Positions 1-8,499 of a DNA stretch of 64,000 bases are shown in pieces. Numbering within the stretch: position 1 is the first letter of the stretch; every line of letters begins with the position of its first letter. This DNA is from Enterobacter hormaechei ATCC 49162 (GTDB lineage: Bacteria; Pseudomonadota; Gammaproteobacteria; Enterobacterales; Enterobacteriaceae). Where the stretch lies: positions 1,364,001-1,428,000 of the forward strand of contig NZ_MKEQ01000001.1 in NCBI RefSeq assembly GCF_001875655.1, read 5' to 3'. The position numbers were made by a program, and so were the translations under genes. The notes under the pieces were generated by a model. That model had not been told where the DNA came from, did no database searches, and worked only from the letters and a program-made list of their open reading frames with translations.

Positions 1-1495
1 TGTAGTCCGGCAACTGCACCTGCTGATACGGCTCCCAGCCGCCGCCGAGGGCTTTGTAGAGCGCCACCAGGTCAAGCGCGCTCTGCACCTGCGCCTGTGC
101 CCGTTGCTGTTCGGCCTGAGCAAGCTGGCGCTGGGCGTCCAGCACGTCGATAAAGCTGGCGATACCCTGCCGGTAACTGTCACTGGCGAGATCAAAGGCG
201 TTTTGCAGCGCATCGATCGTTTTAGCCAGGCCCGCCTCACGCTGCTGGTCAGTGCGATAGCTCACCAGCGCATTTTCAACGTCCCCGAGCGCCGTCAGCA
301 CCGTCTGACGGTAGTCCAGCACCGCTGCCCCCTGCTGCGCGCGCGCCACCTTGACGCTGGAGACCAGCCGACCGCCCTGGAAGATGGGAATGGAGACCTG
401 CGGGCCAAAGCTGTAGAAGTGGCTGCTCCAGTCGGTCAGCCAGTTGGATTCGCTGTTGCGCAGGCCGAACTGCCCGGAGAGGGTAAAGCTCGGGAACAGC
501 TGTGCCACCGACACGCCAATCTGCGCCGTGGCGGCGTGGAGGTTCGCCTCGGCTTCGCGCACGTCCGGGCGACGGCGCGCAAGGGTGGACGGAATACCGG
601 TCTGCACAATATCCGGCAGCGCGGGCATCGGCTGCACGGACTGGAGTTCGGCATCCAGCGCACCCGGCGGCTTGCCGAGCAGGATCGCCAGCCCGTTCAT
701 CGCCTGGCGCTCCTGCGCCTGATACTGCGGCAGTTGCGCTTCAAGATTGCCCAGCTGCGCCCGGGCGTTTTCTACGTCCATCTGCGGTGACAGCCCGCCC
801 CGCTGACGGCTTTCGGTCAGATCCAGCGTCTGCTGCGCGCTTTCAATCTGGGTATTCAGCGTGGCGATAATGCTCTGTGCCCCGCGCAGCTGTAGCCACG
901 CCCGCGCCACTTCGGCTTCCAGCGACACCAGCGCATCGTTACGCTGCTCTATCGCCGCTTTCTGCTGCGCTTCGGCGGCCTCCACCTGACGACGCACCTT
1001 GCCCCAGAGGTCGATTTCCCACTGGGCGTCGAAGCTGCCCTGGTAGAGGTTAATCGGCTGCGTCAACGGGCCTAACGCGCCCCGCAGTTCAGGATCGATA
1101 TTATCTAACTGGTCATACACGCCGTGGGATTTAAGCTCCCCTTCCAGCCCAAGCTGCTGGCGCGTCGCCTGCACATTGCCATTCACCGACGGGAAAAAGG
1201 CCCCACCGGCCTGGTTAATCTGTTCGCGCGCGCCGGCAATGCGTAATACCGTTTGCTGTAGCGTCAGATTCCCGGCGATGGCACGTTCAATCAGGCTGTC
1301 GAGCTGCGGCGAGCCAAAGGTTTTCCACCACCGCGGGTTGGCGGCGGCGGAGGACGTTTGCGATTTCACCGCGCTGTCGCCCTTATCGTTCCAGTGCGTG
1401 GTGGCGGGCGGCGCGGGCGGCTGGTAGTCCGGCCCGACGGCGCAGCCCGCCAGCAGCATCATTATCATCAGGGGGTGTAAACGTCTGTGTATCAT
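1..1495 (-). CDS. Efflux outer-membrane lipoprotein (OMF, NodT/MdtP-like), 3' end outside window
   Basis: Third gene of a tripartite drug-efflux operon. It should form the outer-membrane/periplasmic tunnel through which the MFS pump and adaptor encoded just upstream discharge substrates. About 498 codons are visible. The protein starts MIHRRLHPL, has a short hydrophobic segment and a lipobox ending LAGC (Cys about residue 18), then the GPDY motif usual after the lipid anchor. The middle is rich in Ala/Gln heptads, as in the coiled-coil tunnel of TolC-type proteins, and the two OMF repeats are recognisable. The last visible residues (KALGGGWEPY) resemble the normal C-terminus, so little is missing. 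The ATG shares one base with the stop of the pump gene (TGATG), indicating translational coupling. The family is certain; the substrate is unknown. Confidence 0.88.
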   Translation of the reverse strand, partial: MIHRRLHPLMIMMLLAGCAVGPDYQPPAPPATTHWNDKGDSAVKSQTSSAAANPRWWKTFGSPQLDSLIERAIAGNLTLQQTVLRIAGAREQINQAGGAFFPSVNGNVQATRQQLGLEGELKSHGVYDQLDNIDPELRGALGPLTQPINLYQGSFDAQWEIDLWGKVRRQVEAAEAQQKAAIEQRNDALVSLEAEVARAWLQLRGAQSIIATLNTQIESAQQTLDLTESRQRGGLSPQMDVENARAQLGNLEAQLPQYQAQERQAMNGLAILLGKPPGALDAELQSVQPMPALPDIVQTGIPSTLARRRPDVREAEANLHAATAQIGVSVAQLFPSFTLSGQFGLRNSESNWLTDWSSHFYSFGPQVSIPIFQGGRLVSSVKVARAQQGAAVLDYRQTVLTALGDVENALVSYRTDQQREAGLAKTIDALQNAFDLASDSYRQGIASFIDVLDAQRQLAQAEQQRAQAQVQSALDLVALYKALGGGWEPYQQVQLPDY

Positions 1496-3066
1496 CAGTG
1501 TGCTCCTGCACTCCCCTCGCTCTTAACCGGCGAGAGCAACAAACAAAACGGAATCAGTACCAGGGCCACCGCGCTCAGGATGGTGAAGACGTCGATGTAG
1601 GCCAGAAAGCGCGACTGCTCGATCATCGTCTGGTACATCCGCCCGGTGGCAATACCGGTCGGATCGCCCACCTGCGTGGTGAAGTTCTGGATCGCCTGGG
1701 CGCTTTCGCGTATCGCCAGCTGGAACTGCTCATTAAACGGCGAAGCGTGGTAAGCCAGATGCGCGCTGTGCGCCTGCGAACGCTCGGTGATGGCCGCCGT
1801 CGAGAGCGAAATCCCAATCGAACCGGCCACGTTGCGGAACATGGTAAACAGCGCCGCCGCGTCGGCGTTAAGCCGCCTTGGTATAGAGATAAAGGCAATG
1901 GTGGTCAGCGGTACAAACAGGAACCCCAGGCCAATCGACTGGGCGCTGCGGAACAGCACCAGCGTTTCGAAATCGATATCCGGCGTCAGCGTGCGGGACC
2001 AGAAGAACGACACCGCCAGGCAGGTAAAGCCGAAGGCGATGATCCAGCGCGTCTGCACCACCGGCATCAGCTTCAGCACCAGCGGGATGGTCAGCACAAT
2101 CAGCACCGCCCCGGGCGAGAGCACCAGACCGGACCAGGTGGCGGTATAGCCCAAATCCTGCTGCGCCAGCTGCGGAATAACTACCGAGCTGCCGTACAGG
2201 ATCATCGCCATCCCCGCCATCAGCAGGCTGGAGACCGCAAAGTTGCGATCCTTCATGCAGTGCAGATCCACCACCGGCTTTCTGGCATACATCAGCCAGT
2301 AGATGGCGCCGATAATGCCGACCAGCGTCAGCACCGCGAAGGTGCGGATAAAGTTCGAATAGAACCAGTCATCATCTTCGCCCCGGTCGAGCATCACCTG
2401 CAAACAGCCAAGACCGAGGGCGATCAGGCCGATCCCCGTCCAGTCCACGGTAAGCTTCTCTTCCGACTTTTTCTCCCACGGCGGATCTTCCAGCAGCTGG
2501 TAGATGGCCAGCACCGTCACAATCCCTACCGGGATATTGATAAAGAACACCCAGCGCCAGGAGTAGTTATCGGTGATCCAGCCGCCCAGTGTGGGGCCAA
2601 GTACCGGCGCGACAATAATGGCAATGGATGAAAGGCCAAAGGCTTTGCCCCTGTCCTCCGGCTTGAAGTAGTCAAGCAATACCGACTGCTGGGTGGGCTG
2701 CAACCCGCCGCCAAAGAAGCCCTGCATCACGCGGAACAGGATGATTTGCCATAGCTCGGTGGCGATGCCGCACAGAAACGAGCAGATGGTGAACATCACA
2801 ATGCAGATCAGGAAGAACTGCTTGCGGCCAAACAGACGGCTCAGAAAGGCCGAGATGGGCAGCACAATGCCGTTCGCCACCAGGTAGCTGGTGAGCACCC
2901 AGGTGGATTCGTCATAGCTGGCCGAGAGCGAGCCAGCGACGTGCGGCAGCGCCACGTTGACGATGGTGGTGTCCAGAATTTCCATAAACACCGCCAGGGT
3001 GACCACAATCGCCACCGCCCACGGGTTACTGGCGGGCTTCCAGTTATCGTGGCTGTGATCCGTCAT
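1495..3066 (-). CDS. DHA2-family MFS multidrug efflux permease (EmrB/QacA type)
   Basis: Inner-membrane proton-driven drug exporter of 523 residues, the usual length for the 14-helix DHA2 family. Visible family motifs are LDTTIVNVALPHVAGSL in helix 1 (motif D1) and the antiporter motif C region PVLGPTLGGWITDNYSWRW, with many hydrophobic helices spread over the whole length. It overlaps the adaptor gene upstream by 4 bp (ATGA) and the outer-membrane gene downstream by 1 bp, so the three subunits are made as one EmrAB-TolC-like complex. In E. coli ybiR is, as I recall, followed by ldtB, so this operon looks like a lineage-specific occupant of the site. It is EmrB-like, but I would not call it E. 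coli emrB itself, which lies elsewhere and uses TolC. The substrate cannot be told from sequence. Confidence 0.92.
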   Translation of the reverse strand: MTDHSHDNWKPASNPWAVAIVVTLAVFMEILDTTIVNVALPHVAGSLSASYDESTWVLTSYLVANGIVLPISAFLSRLFGRKQFFLICIVMFTICSFLCGIATELWQIILFRVMQGFFGGGLQPTQQSVLLDYFKPEDRGKAFGLSSIAIIVAPVLGPTLGGWITDNYSWRWVFFINIPVGIVTVLAIYQLLEDPPWEKKSEEKLTVDWTGIGLIALGLGCLQVMLDRGEDDDWFYSNFIRTFAVLTLVGIIGAIYWLMYARKPVVDLHCMKDRNFAVSSLLMAGMAMILYGSSVVIPQLAQQDLGYTATWSGLVLSPGAVLIVLTIPLVLKLMPVVQTRWIIAFGFTCLAVSFFWSRTLTPDIDFETLVLFRSAQSIGLGFLFVPLTTIAFISIPRRLNADAAALFTMFRNVAGSIGISLSTAAITERSQAHSAHLAYHASPFNEQFQLAIRESAQAIQNFTTQVGDPTGIATGRMYQTMIEQSRFLAYIDVFTILSAVALVLIPFCLLLSPVKSEGSAGAH

Positions 3067-4157
3067 TCCACGGTGACCTTCGGTTCAACCGACAGCCCCA
3101 GCGGCAGCGGCTTGTTCGGATCCAGACCTTTATCAATGACGATTTTCACCGGCACGCGCTGAACGATCTTCACAAAGTTACCGGTCGCGTTTTCCGACGG
3201 GAAGGCGGAGAAGCGCGAGCCGCTGCCCTGCTGAATACTGTCTATATGGCCTTCAAGTTCCATATCCGGCCAGGCATCGACGGACACGGTCACTTTGTCG
3301 CCCGGCTTCATGCGCTCAAGCTGCGACTCTTTGAAGTTCGCCACCACCCACACGTTCGGGGAAACCAGCGAGAACAGCGCCGTACCCGCCTGCACCAGCG
3401 TGCCGGGCTGGACGTTGCGTTTGGTGACAAAACCGTCGAACGGGGCGCGGACCTCGGTATAAGAGAGGTTCAGGTTGGCGGTTTCCAGCTGCGCTCTGGC
3501 CTGATCGACCTGACGCTCGCGGGCTTCGACGTTGGTCTCCTGCTGGCGGATTTGCAGCTGAACCTGCTCCGCCACTTCCAGCTGCGCCTGCGCGCTGGCC
3601 AGACCCGCCTGAGCACTCCGCAGTTGGGCGTTCGCGGCATCGATACTTTGTTGCGTGGTCGCGCGCGGGTCAACGCCGCGCTGACGGCGGTACTCTGCCT
3701 GCGCGTTGGCCATATCCGCCTGGGCTTTCAGTACCTGAGCTTTGGCTTCATCGCGCTGGGCGGGATATTGCACTTTCGAGAGCGCCAGCTGCGCCTGCGC
3801 CTGATGCAGCTGCGCAATTGCCAGCCCAAGCTGGGCCTGAGCCTGATCGCGCTGAGCGGTGGTATCGCGAGGATCGATCACCACCAGCACATCCCCTTTC
3901 TTCACGCGCTGGTTGTCCCGTACGCGAAGCTCGGTCACGTAGCCCGCCGTTTTAGGGGCGATCGTCACCACGTCGCCATCGGTAAAGGCGTCGTCGGTGG
4001 TCTCTTCGTTACGGGTTAAAAACCACCAGACCAGCGCCACGATCACCATCACGATGACCACAATGCCAAGGATAATTAACGGTTTTTTGCCCGGGCGCTT
4101 GCGCTCGTTATTGTTTTTATCCTGCTCGTCAGCAGGTGGGTTTTGATCTTCTGCCAT
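3063..4157 (-). CDS. HlyD/EmrA-family periplasmic adaptor of the efflux pump
   Basis: Membrane-fusion protein (364 aa) linking the MFS pump to the outer-membrane channel. A charged N-terminus is followed by one membrane anchor at about residues 27-47, then the hallmark EmrA segment with TTDDAFTDGDVVTIAPK at the start of the beta-barrel/lipoyl region. A long Gln/Ala-rich alpha-hairpin follows (about residues 105-225), then the second lipoyl half (EVRAPFDGFVTKRNVQPGTL) and a C-terminal barrel. It is the first gene of the operon and overlaps the pump gene by 4 bp. The start at 4157 has no strong ribosome-binding site. A large dyad and a good sigma-70 promoter lie immediately upstream (4165-4250), so control probably acts there. 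Confidence 0.92.
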   Translation of the reverse strand: MAEDQNPPADEQDKNNNERKRPGKKPLIILGIVVIVMVIVALVWWFLTRNEETTDDAFTDGDVVTIAPKTAGYVTELRVRDNQRVKKGDVLVVIDPRDTTAQRDQAQAQLGLAIAQLHQAQAQLALSKVQYPAQRDEAKAQVLKAQADMANAQAEYRRQRGVDPRATTQQSIDAANAQLRSAQAGLASAQAQLEVAEQVQLQIRQQETNVEARERQVDQARAQLETANLNLSYTEVRAPFDGFVTKRNVQPGTLVQAGTALFSLVSPNVWVVANFKESQLERMKPGDKVTVSVDAWPDMELEGHIDSIQQGSGSRFSAFPSENATGNFVKIVQRVPVKIVIDKGLDPNKPLPLGLSVEPKVTVE

Positions 4158-4164
4158 AGTTCAG

Positions 4165-4250
4165 CAACGGTCCTGTCAGTGAGCGGCATCACACTATGCC
4201 GTTCACTAAAGCTAGGACGTTGCTATACATTTGCCAGGAAAAACTGACAA
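4165..4250 (-). promoter_or_regulatory. Promoter and large imperfect dyad in front of the efflux operon
   Basis: Read on the minus strand, TTGTCA (4250-4245), a 17-base spacer and TATAGC (4227-4222) form a plausible sigma-70 promoter. Directly downstream lies a dyad. Inner arms of 12 bases (4178-4189 and 4196-4207, one G:T) are separated by a 6-base loop. Outer arms about CAACGTCCT/AGGACCGTTG (4222-4214 and 4174-4165) have one bulge. The dyad overlaps the predicted transcription start and ends 7 bases before the start codon at 4157. It could be a repressor operator or an RNA hairpin limiting translation. The promoter elements and dyad are seen directly; the function is inferred. Confidence 0.55.
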
Positions 4251-4258
4251 ATTGCGCA

Positions 4259-5368
4259 CTATATGAGAAGGAATAGTCCGAAACCGACCGCCGCTGACCA
4301 GAGCAGCATCGGGATTGACCAGAGATGGAAGCGCCACCAGATACGGCGATCGTTTGCCATGCGCAGGGCGATCAGGTTTGCCAGCGAACCAGGCAGCAGC
4401 CCAAAGCCGCCGACGTTGACCGCCCACGCCAGCAGTACCGTCGGGGGAACATAGTTAAGCAGTAAGATGGTGGACGGCACGTTGCTGATAACCTGCGAGA
4501 GACCAATCGCTGTCAGCCATAAGCCTGGCTGGGACAGACCGCTGACGCTATGGAGAACGTTCTGCAATACCGGGAGTTGGATCAGCAGATGCACATCAAT
4601 AAACATCGCCATAAAGACCAGCAGCAGAGTCCAGTCGACGCTCACCAGCACCCGCCGGGCGAGGAACAGGAAGCCGCACGCCACCAGCAGCGCGCCCACC
4701 AGCGCCTGGTTTAACTCAAGCGCGGTAAGGAAAACGATGTACAGCCCCAGACAGCTCCAGACGAGACGCGGCTGCCACTGGGGGCCGGTGGTACCGCTGT
4801 GGTACTGCAACGATTTATTCGGGAAAGCAAACCAGCCCACCGCGAGTAGCGTCGCCACGATCGCGAGCGCCAGCGGTGCCATCTGCCCGGTAAACGCGGT
4901 AAACGACAGGCCAGAGCGTCCCCACAGCAGAATGTTCTGCGGGTTACCGATCGGTGTAAGCAGCGAGCCAGCATTGACGGCCAGCGCTTCAAAGATAATC
5001 AGACGGGTGACCGGTATTTCGCACAGCTTACGCAGCGTGAGGGTGAGCGGCACCACGATAAACAGCGCCACATCGTTCGTGAGAAACGTCGACAGCAGCG
5101 CCGCCGAAAAGACCATGAACAGGGCCAGTTTGCGCTCGGTGGCAAAACGGCGCACCATTTTGCGCCCCAGCACGTCAAAATAGCCGCTCAGCTCAACCCC
5201 TTTGGTGAGCATCATCAAACCGCTCAGGGTAATGATGGTGCGCCAGTCTATTGCCGCAGGCCAGGTCTGCGGCGCAAAGGGCACAAAGACGCTAAGCCCC
5301 ACGCCAATGAGAAGTAAAAGATGGAAAAAACGATCGCGTTTCAGGGCCTGCAAGCCGGGGATGTTCAT
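4259..5368 (-). CDS. ybiR: Putative inner-membrane anion/citrate-type transporter YbiR
   Basis: A 369-residue polytopic membrane protein of the ArsB/NhaD/SLC13-like ion-transporter superfamily. Hydrophobic segments run along the whole length, with conserved pieces such as [36 protein letters not shown] and the loop [19 protein letters not shown], which resembles the NPQN/GNPxN substrate loops of this superfamily. Length and position next to mntR match E. coli ybiR. It overlaps the end of mntR by 4 bp (ATGA), so the two are co-transcribed. That suggests, without proving, a link to manganese. The substrate is not established. The 3' end lies about 100 bp from the efflux operon. Confidence 0.88.
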   Translation of the reverse strand: MNIPGLQALKRDRFFHLLLLIGVGLSVFVPFAPQTWPAAIDWRTIITLSGLMMLTKGVELSGYFDVLGRKMVRRFATERKLALFMVFSAALLSTFLTNDVALFIVVPLTLTLRKLCEIPVTRLIIFEALAVNAGSLLTPIGNPQNILLWGRSGLSFTAFTGQMAPLALAIVATLLAVGWFAFPNKSLQYHSGTTGPQWQPRLVWSCLGLYIVFLTALELNQALVGALLVACGFLFLARRVLVSVDWTLLLVFMAMFIDVHLLIQLPVLQNVLHSVSGLSQPGLWLTAIGLSQVISNVPSTILLLNYVPPTVLLAWAVNVGGFGLLPGSLANLIALRMANDRRIWWRFHLWSIPMLLWSAAVGFGLFLLI

Positions 5369-5838
5369 TCAGCGGAGGGACCGTATTTAAGCGTAAATTC
5401 GCGGAACCTCACCAGCGTCTCTTCGCTGACATGGTGTTCCATACCTTCGGCGTCCCGACGGGCAATTTCCGGGCTGACGCCCAGCACGAGTAAAAAATTC
5501 TCGACGATCTGGTGACGCTCGCGGCTCTCCTGCGCCAGCTTTTCACCCTCAGCGGTGAGAAACACCCCGCGCCAGGGGATCATCTCGATCAGCCCTACTG
5601 ACGCCAGACGTTTTAACATTTTGGCAACGGTTGGCTGCGAGACCCCCAGCCGCGCGGCCATATCCACCTGGCGCGCTTCTCCAACCTCACGAATCAGATC
5701 AGAGATCAGTTCGACATAATCATCAATCAGCTCCCGGCGGTGCGCCTCGCGCACCTGGCGGAAGCCTTCCACATGCTCTTCAACGTTCACCAGTTGCGTC
5801 GTTTTTTTTGTTGTTGGCTTACCTGCGCGACGGTTCAT
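5365..5838 (-). CDS. mntR: Manganese-responsive DtxR/MntR-family repressor
   Basis: Mn(II)-sensing transcription factor, 157 aa (E. coli 155). It has an N-terminal winged helix-turn-helix ([20 protein letters not shown], about residues 60-79) and a C-terminal dimerisation/metal domain with the HxxE and [11 protein letters not shown] ligands conserved in MntR. In E. coli it represses mntH and mntS and activates the exporter mntP when Mn is high. An exact MntR-type inverted repeat lies in the 180 bp gap shared with the divergently transcribed mntS. The gene heads an operon with ybiR. The start at 5838 gives MNRRAGKPT, closely matching the E. coli N-terminus. Confidence 0.95.
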   Translation of the reverse strand: MNRRAGKPTTKKTTQLVNVEEHVEGFRQVREAHRRELIDDYVELISDLIREVGEARQVDMAARLGVSQPTVAKMLKRLASVGLIEMIPWRGVFLTAEGEKLAQESRERHQIVENFLLVLGVSPEIARRDAEGMEHHVSEETLVRFREFTLKYGPSAE

Positions 5839-5946
5839 TGTGCTTCCTCAATGGGGTTGACGCTTCCAGCGCCCTGTAACGGAGCGCACATTGTAAACCA
5901 TAGCTCTACAAGCACAAAAAATTAACGAATTAGCCATAGCTATACA

Positions 5947-5964
5947 ATATAGCCTGTGCTATAT
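5947..5964. promoter_or_regulatory. MntR box between mntR and mntS
   Basis: Perfect inverted repeat ATATAGC-N4-GCTATAT, 75 bp before mntS and about 110 bp before mntR. It matches the pattern of MntR operators described for E. coli mntH and mntS (AATATAGC...GCTATATT type). A weaker related dyad, TAGC-CATA-GCTA, lies about 15 bp to the left. The match is seen directly; binding is inferred from the neighbouring mntR gene. Confidence 0.8.
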
Positions 5965-6021
5965 CTGTATGTAATGCAGTCACCCTTCACGGATCGAAGG
6001 GATCATGAATCAGGAGGTCTT

Positions 6022-6150
6022 ATGAATGAATTCAAGAGGTGTATGAACGTGTTTACCCACTCTCCTTTTAAAGTGCGTTTAATGCTGTTGAACATGCTGT
6101 GCGATATGTTTAACGCCAAACCGCAGCAGGACGACAAATCTTCCCACTAA
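6022..6150 (+). CDS. mntS: Small protein MntS, manganese homeostasis
   Basis: A 42-codon gene encoding a protein that begins MNEFKRCMNVFTHSPFKVRL, nearly identical to E. coli MntS (42 aa, the former RybA transcript). MntS is made when manganese is scarce. In E. coli it raises the usable intracellular Mn pool, reportedly by inhibiting the exporter MntP. The ATG at 6022 follows a strong Shine-Dalgarno (CAGGAGGT, 6011-6018). An in-frame upstream start at 5956 is unlikely because it lies inside the MntR box. The gene is divergent from mntR, its repressor, and a hairpin follows the stop codon immediately. Confidence 0.95.
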   Translation: MNEFKRCMNVFTHSPFKVRLMLLNMLCDMFNAKPQQDDKSSH

Positions 6151-6178
6151 GCGGCGTCGCGGTACGCCGCTTCATTTT
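6149..6178 (+). terminator. Terminator of mntS
   Basis: Stem AAGCGGCG/CGCCGCTT (6149-6156, 6165-6172) with an 8-base loop, followed by CATTTTCC. It begins within the mntS stop codon. The T-run is short but the position is apt. Confidence 0.7.
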
Positions 6179-6419
6179 CCTGTCACATTTCCGCTGTAAA
6201 CTGCTTTATTCCCGATTATTTTTACGGATTTGCAGCCCCCTTCGCAAAACATCTGTTTAGCAACTGTTGACCTTAATTCACGCTCGCACTATCTTCTTGC
6301 AGCCCTGCACAATTTGCGGCTCGCTGAAGCGGACCTCTCATTCCCTTTCCACGCACTGTCCGGCAGGCTTTGACCCTTGACGCCAGGGTGAGCACATGGC
6401 GTTTTCGTGATAGTGATCT

Positions 6420-8003
6420 ATGAACGTAACCCTGATTGATACACTTGTTACCCGCAGCCGGGCCTTAAGCCCGTGGACGGGATTCTATTTTTTGCAATCG
6501 CTGTTGATTAACTTTGCCCTTGGCTATCCCTTCAGCCTGCTTTATGCCGTCGGGTTTACCTGCATCCTTCACCTGCTGTGGCGAAGCGCACCGCGCGTGC
6601 AGAAAGTGCTTATCGGGATCTGTTCTCTGGTCGCCGCGGCCTATTTCCCGTTTGGCCAGGCCTACGGCGCGCCGAACTTTAATACCCTGCTGGCGCTGCA
6701 CTCCACCAATATGGAAGAGTCCACGGAGATCCTGACGATCTTCCCGTGGTACAACTACGTGGTTGGCCTTTTCATTTTTGGCCTGGGCGTGATTGCGGTT
6801 CGCCGTAAGCAGGTTGAGAAAAAGGCATGGGGTAAAATAGAAAGCCTGTGTCTGGCCTTTAGCGTGGTGACGTTTTTTGTTGCGCCGGTACAGAATCTGG
6901 CCTGGGGCGGCGTGTTTAAGCTTAAAGATACCGGTTATCCGGTATTTCGCTTCGTCAAAGACGTGGTGGTGAATAACGAGGAAGTGCTCGACGAGCAGGC
7001 GCGTATGGCCGAGCTTTCCACGATGAAAGACACCTGGAACGTGCTGGCAGTGAAGCCGAAGTACCACACCTATGTGGTGGTGATCGGCGAAAGCGCGCGT
7101 CGCGATGCGCTCGGCGCATTTGGCGGCCACTGGGATAACACGCCGTTTGCCAGCACCGTCAACGGTACGCTGTTTACTGACTACGTGGCGGCCAGCGGCT
7201 CGACGCAAAAATCCCTCGGTCTGACGCTCAACCGCGTGGTGGATGGAAAACCGCAGTTTCAGGATAACTTTGTCACCCTGGCCAACCGGGCTGGTTTTCA
7301 GACGTGGTGGTTCTCCAACCAGGGACAGATCGGCGAGTATGATACCGCCATTGCCAGCATCGCTAAACGTGCCGACGAGGTGCAGTTCCTGAAAAGCGGT
7401 GACTTTGAAGCGGATAAAAATACGCAGGATGAAGCGCTGTTAAAAATGACCGCGCAGGTTTTTGCCACCCAGCGCACCCAGCCGCAGCTGATCGTCCTGC
7501 ACCTGATGGGTTCTCACCCGCAGGCCTGCGACCGCACGCAGGGGAAATATACCGAGTTTGTGCAGTCGAAAGAGACCTCCTGCTACCTCTACACCATGAC
7601 GCAAACCGACGATCTGCTCAGCAAACTTTACGCACAGCTGCGCAACAGCGGCGACAGCTTCTCAATGGTCTATTTCTCAGACCACGGGCTGGCGTTTAAG
7701 GAGCGCGGTAAAGAGGTGCAGTATCTCGCCCACGATGATAAATACCAGCAGAATTTCCAGGTACCGTTTATGGTGCTGTCGAGTGATGACAAAACGCATC
7801 GCATCATCAAAGCTCGCCGTTCCGCGAACGATTTCCTGAAATTCTTCTCCCAGTGGACGGGGATTAAGGCGAAAGAGATAAAAAATGATTACCCGTTTAT
7901 CTCCGGGAAGAAGGGCCCGCCAGTCTACATTACCAACTTCAAGTTACAGAAAGTCGACTATAACCATCTTGGGACGGATATTTTCGATATTAAGAGTAAG
8001 TGA
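6420..8003 (+). CDS. opgE: Osmoregulated periplasmic glucan phosphoethanolamine transferase OpgE
   Basis: Inner-membrane enzyme (527 aa) that transfers phosphoethanolamine from phosphatidylethanolamine to osmoregulated periplasmic glucans. About five N-terminal membrane helices (residues 15-165) are followed by a periplasmic alkaline-phosphatase-superfamily domain of the EptA/sulfatase type. That domain contains VVVIGESARRDALGAFGG, the nucleophile-region motif ASGSTQKSLGLTL and the metal-binding YFSDHG. Length and neighbourhood (mntS on one side, ompX on the other) match E. coli ybiP/opgE. It is transcribed alone, and the ~410 bp repeat element follows. Confidence in the family is high; the glucan specificity rests on orthology. 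Confidence 0.9.
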   Translation: MNVTLIDTLVTRSRALSPWTGFYFLQSLLINFALGYPFSLLYAVGFTCILHLLWRSAPRVQKVLIGICSLVAAAYFPFGQAYGAPNFNTLLALHSTNMEESTEILTIFPWYNYVVGLFIFGLGVIAVRRKQVEKKAWGKIESLCLAFSVVTFFVAPVQNLAWGGVFKLKDTGYPVFRFVKDVVVNNEEVLDEQARMAELSTMKDTWNVLAVKPKYHTYVVVIGESARRDALGAFGGHWDNTPFASTVNGTLFTDYVAASGSTQKSLGLTLNRVVDGKPQFQDNFVTLANRAGFQTWWFSNQGQIGEYDTAIASIAKRADEVQFLKSGDFEADKNTQDEALLKMTAQVFATQRTQPQLIVLHLMGSHPQACDRTQGKYTEFVQSKETSCYLYTMTQTDDLLSKLYAQLRNSGDSFSMVYFSDHGLAFKERGKEVQYLAHDDKYQQNFQVPFMVLSSDDKTHRIIKARRSANDFLKFFSQWTGIKAKEIKNDYPFISGKKGPPVYITNFKLQKVDYNHLGTDIFDIKSK

Positions 8004-8029
8004 TCTCTGCCGTCTCGTGCGGGCTGATG

Positions 8030-8440
8030 TTCTCACCCTGGCCCTCTCCCACCGGGAGAGGGTTCCCCAGTAATTTCAAAACAGAAGCAATAACGTTGCC
8101 TTCAGAATAACTGAAGGCTTTCAGCGATGCCTCGGTCCGGCTGTAAATCGCTGAGGCGTTTCCTGTAGGCCGGGGCGAGGCGCAGGGATGCGCCGAGAGG
8201 GCGGGCTTTACAGGGATGTTACCTCCGCCCGTCCCCGATAAGCCGGAAGGAATAAGCCGAGGGCACCGCGAAGCGGCGATTTACCGCCGGAAGCCCGGGT
8301 CGCCAGGGTGGTGGCGACTGAGCCACCCTGGCACGTTCACCGGTCATGCCGTGACAGAGTAGCAGGGAACATAAAGTGAACGGAATGACCACCAGAGTCG
8401 TATGTTCCCCCTCACCCCAGCCCTCTCCCATGGGGATATG
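8030..8440. repeat. ~400 bp dispersed non-coding repeat element, copy A
   Basis: Fills the gap between opgE and ompX. Its reverse complement matches 42970-43390 over almost the full length, including GGCCGGGGCGAGGCGCAGGG and CACCGCGAAGCGGCGATTTA. The two copies are in opposite orientation, 35 kb apart. The ends carry a related direct repeat (CTCACCCTGGCCCTCTCCCA at 8031 and CTCACCCCAGCCCTCTCCCA at 8411). Internal hairpins include GGCGCA-GGGA-TGCGCC and the 10 bp stem at 8302-8311/8323-8332. Short ORFs across it are not convincing genes. Origin and role are unknown; it could be a non-autonomous mobile element or a structured RNA. Confidence 0.85.
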
Positions 8441-8448
8441 GTACAAAC

Positions 8449-8481
8449 AAAAAAAAATCCGCCTCAAAGGGCGGATTTTTT
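8449..8481 (-). terminator. Terminator of ompX
   Basis: Stem ATCCGCC/GGCGGAT (8457-8463, 8470-8476) flanked by eight A on the left and a T-run on the right. It can stop transcription from ompX on the minus strand and from the opposite side. Confidence 0.85.
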
Positions 8482-8499
8482 ACTGGCTCACCGAAGTGA

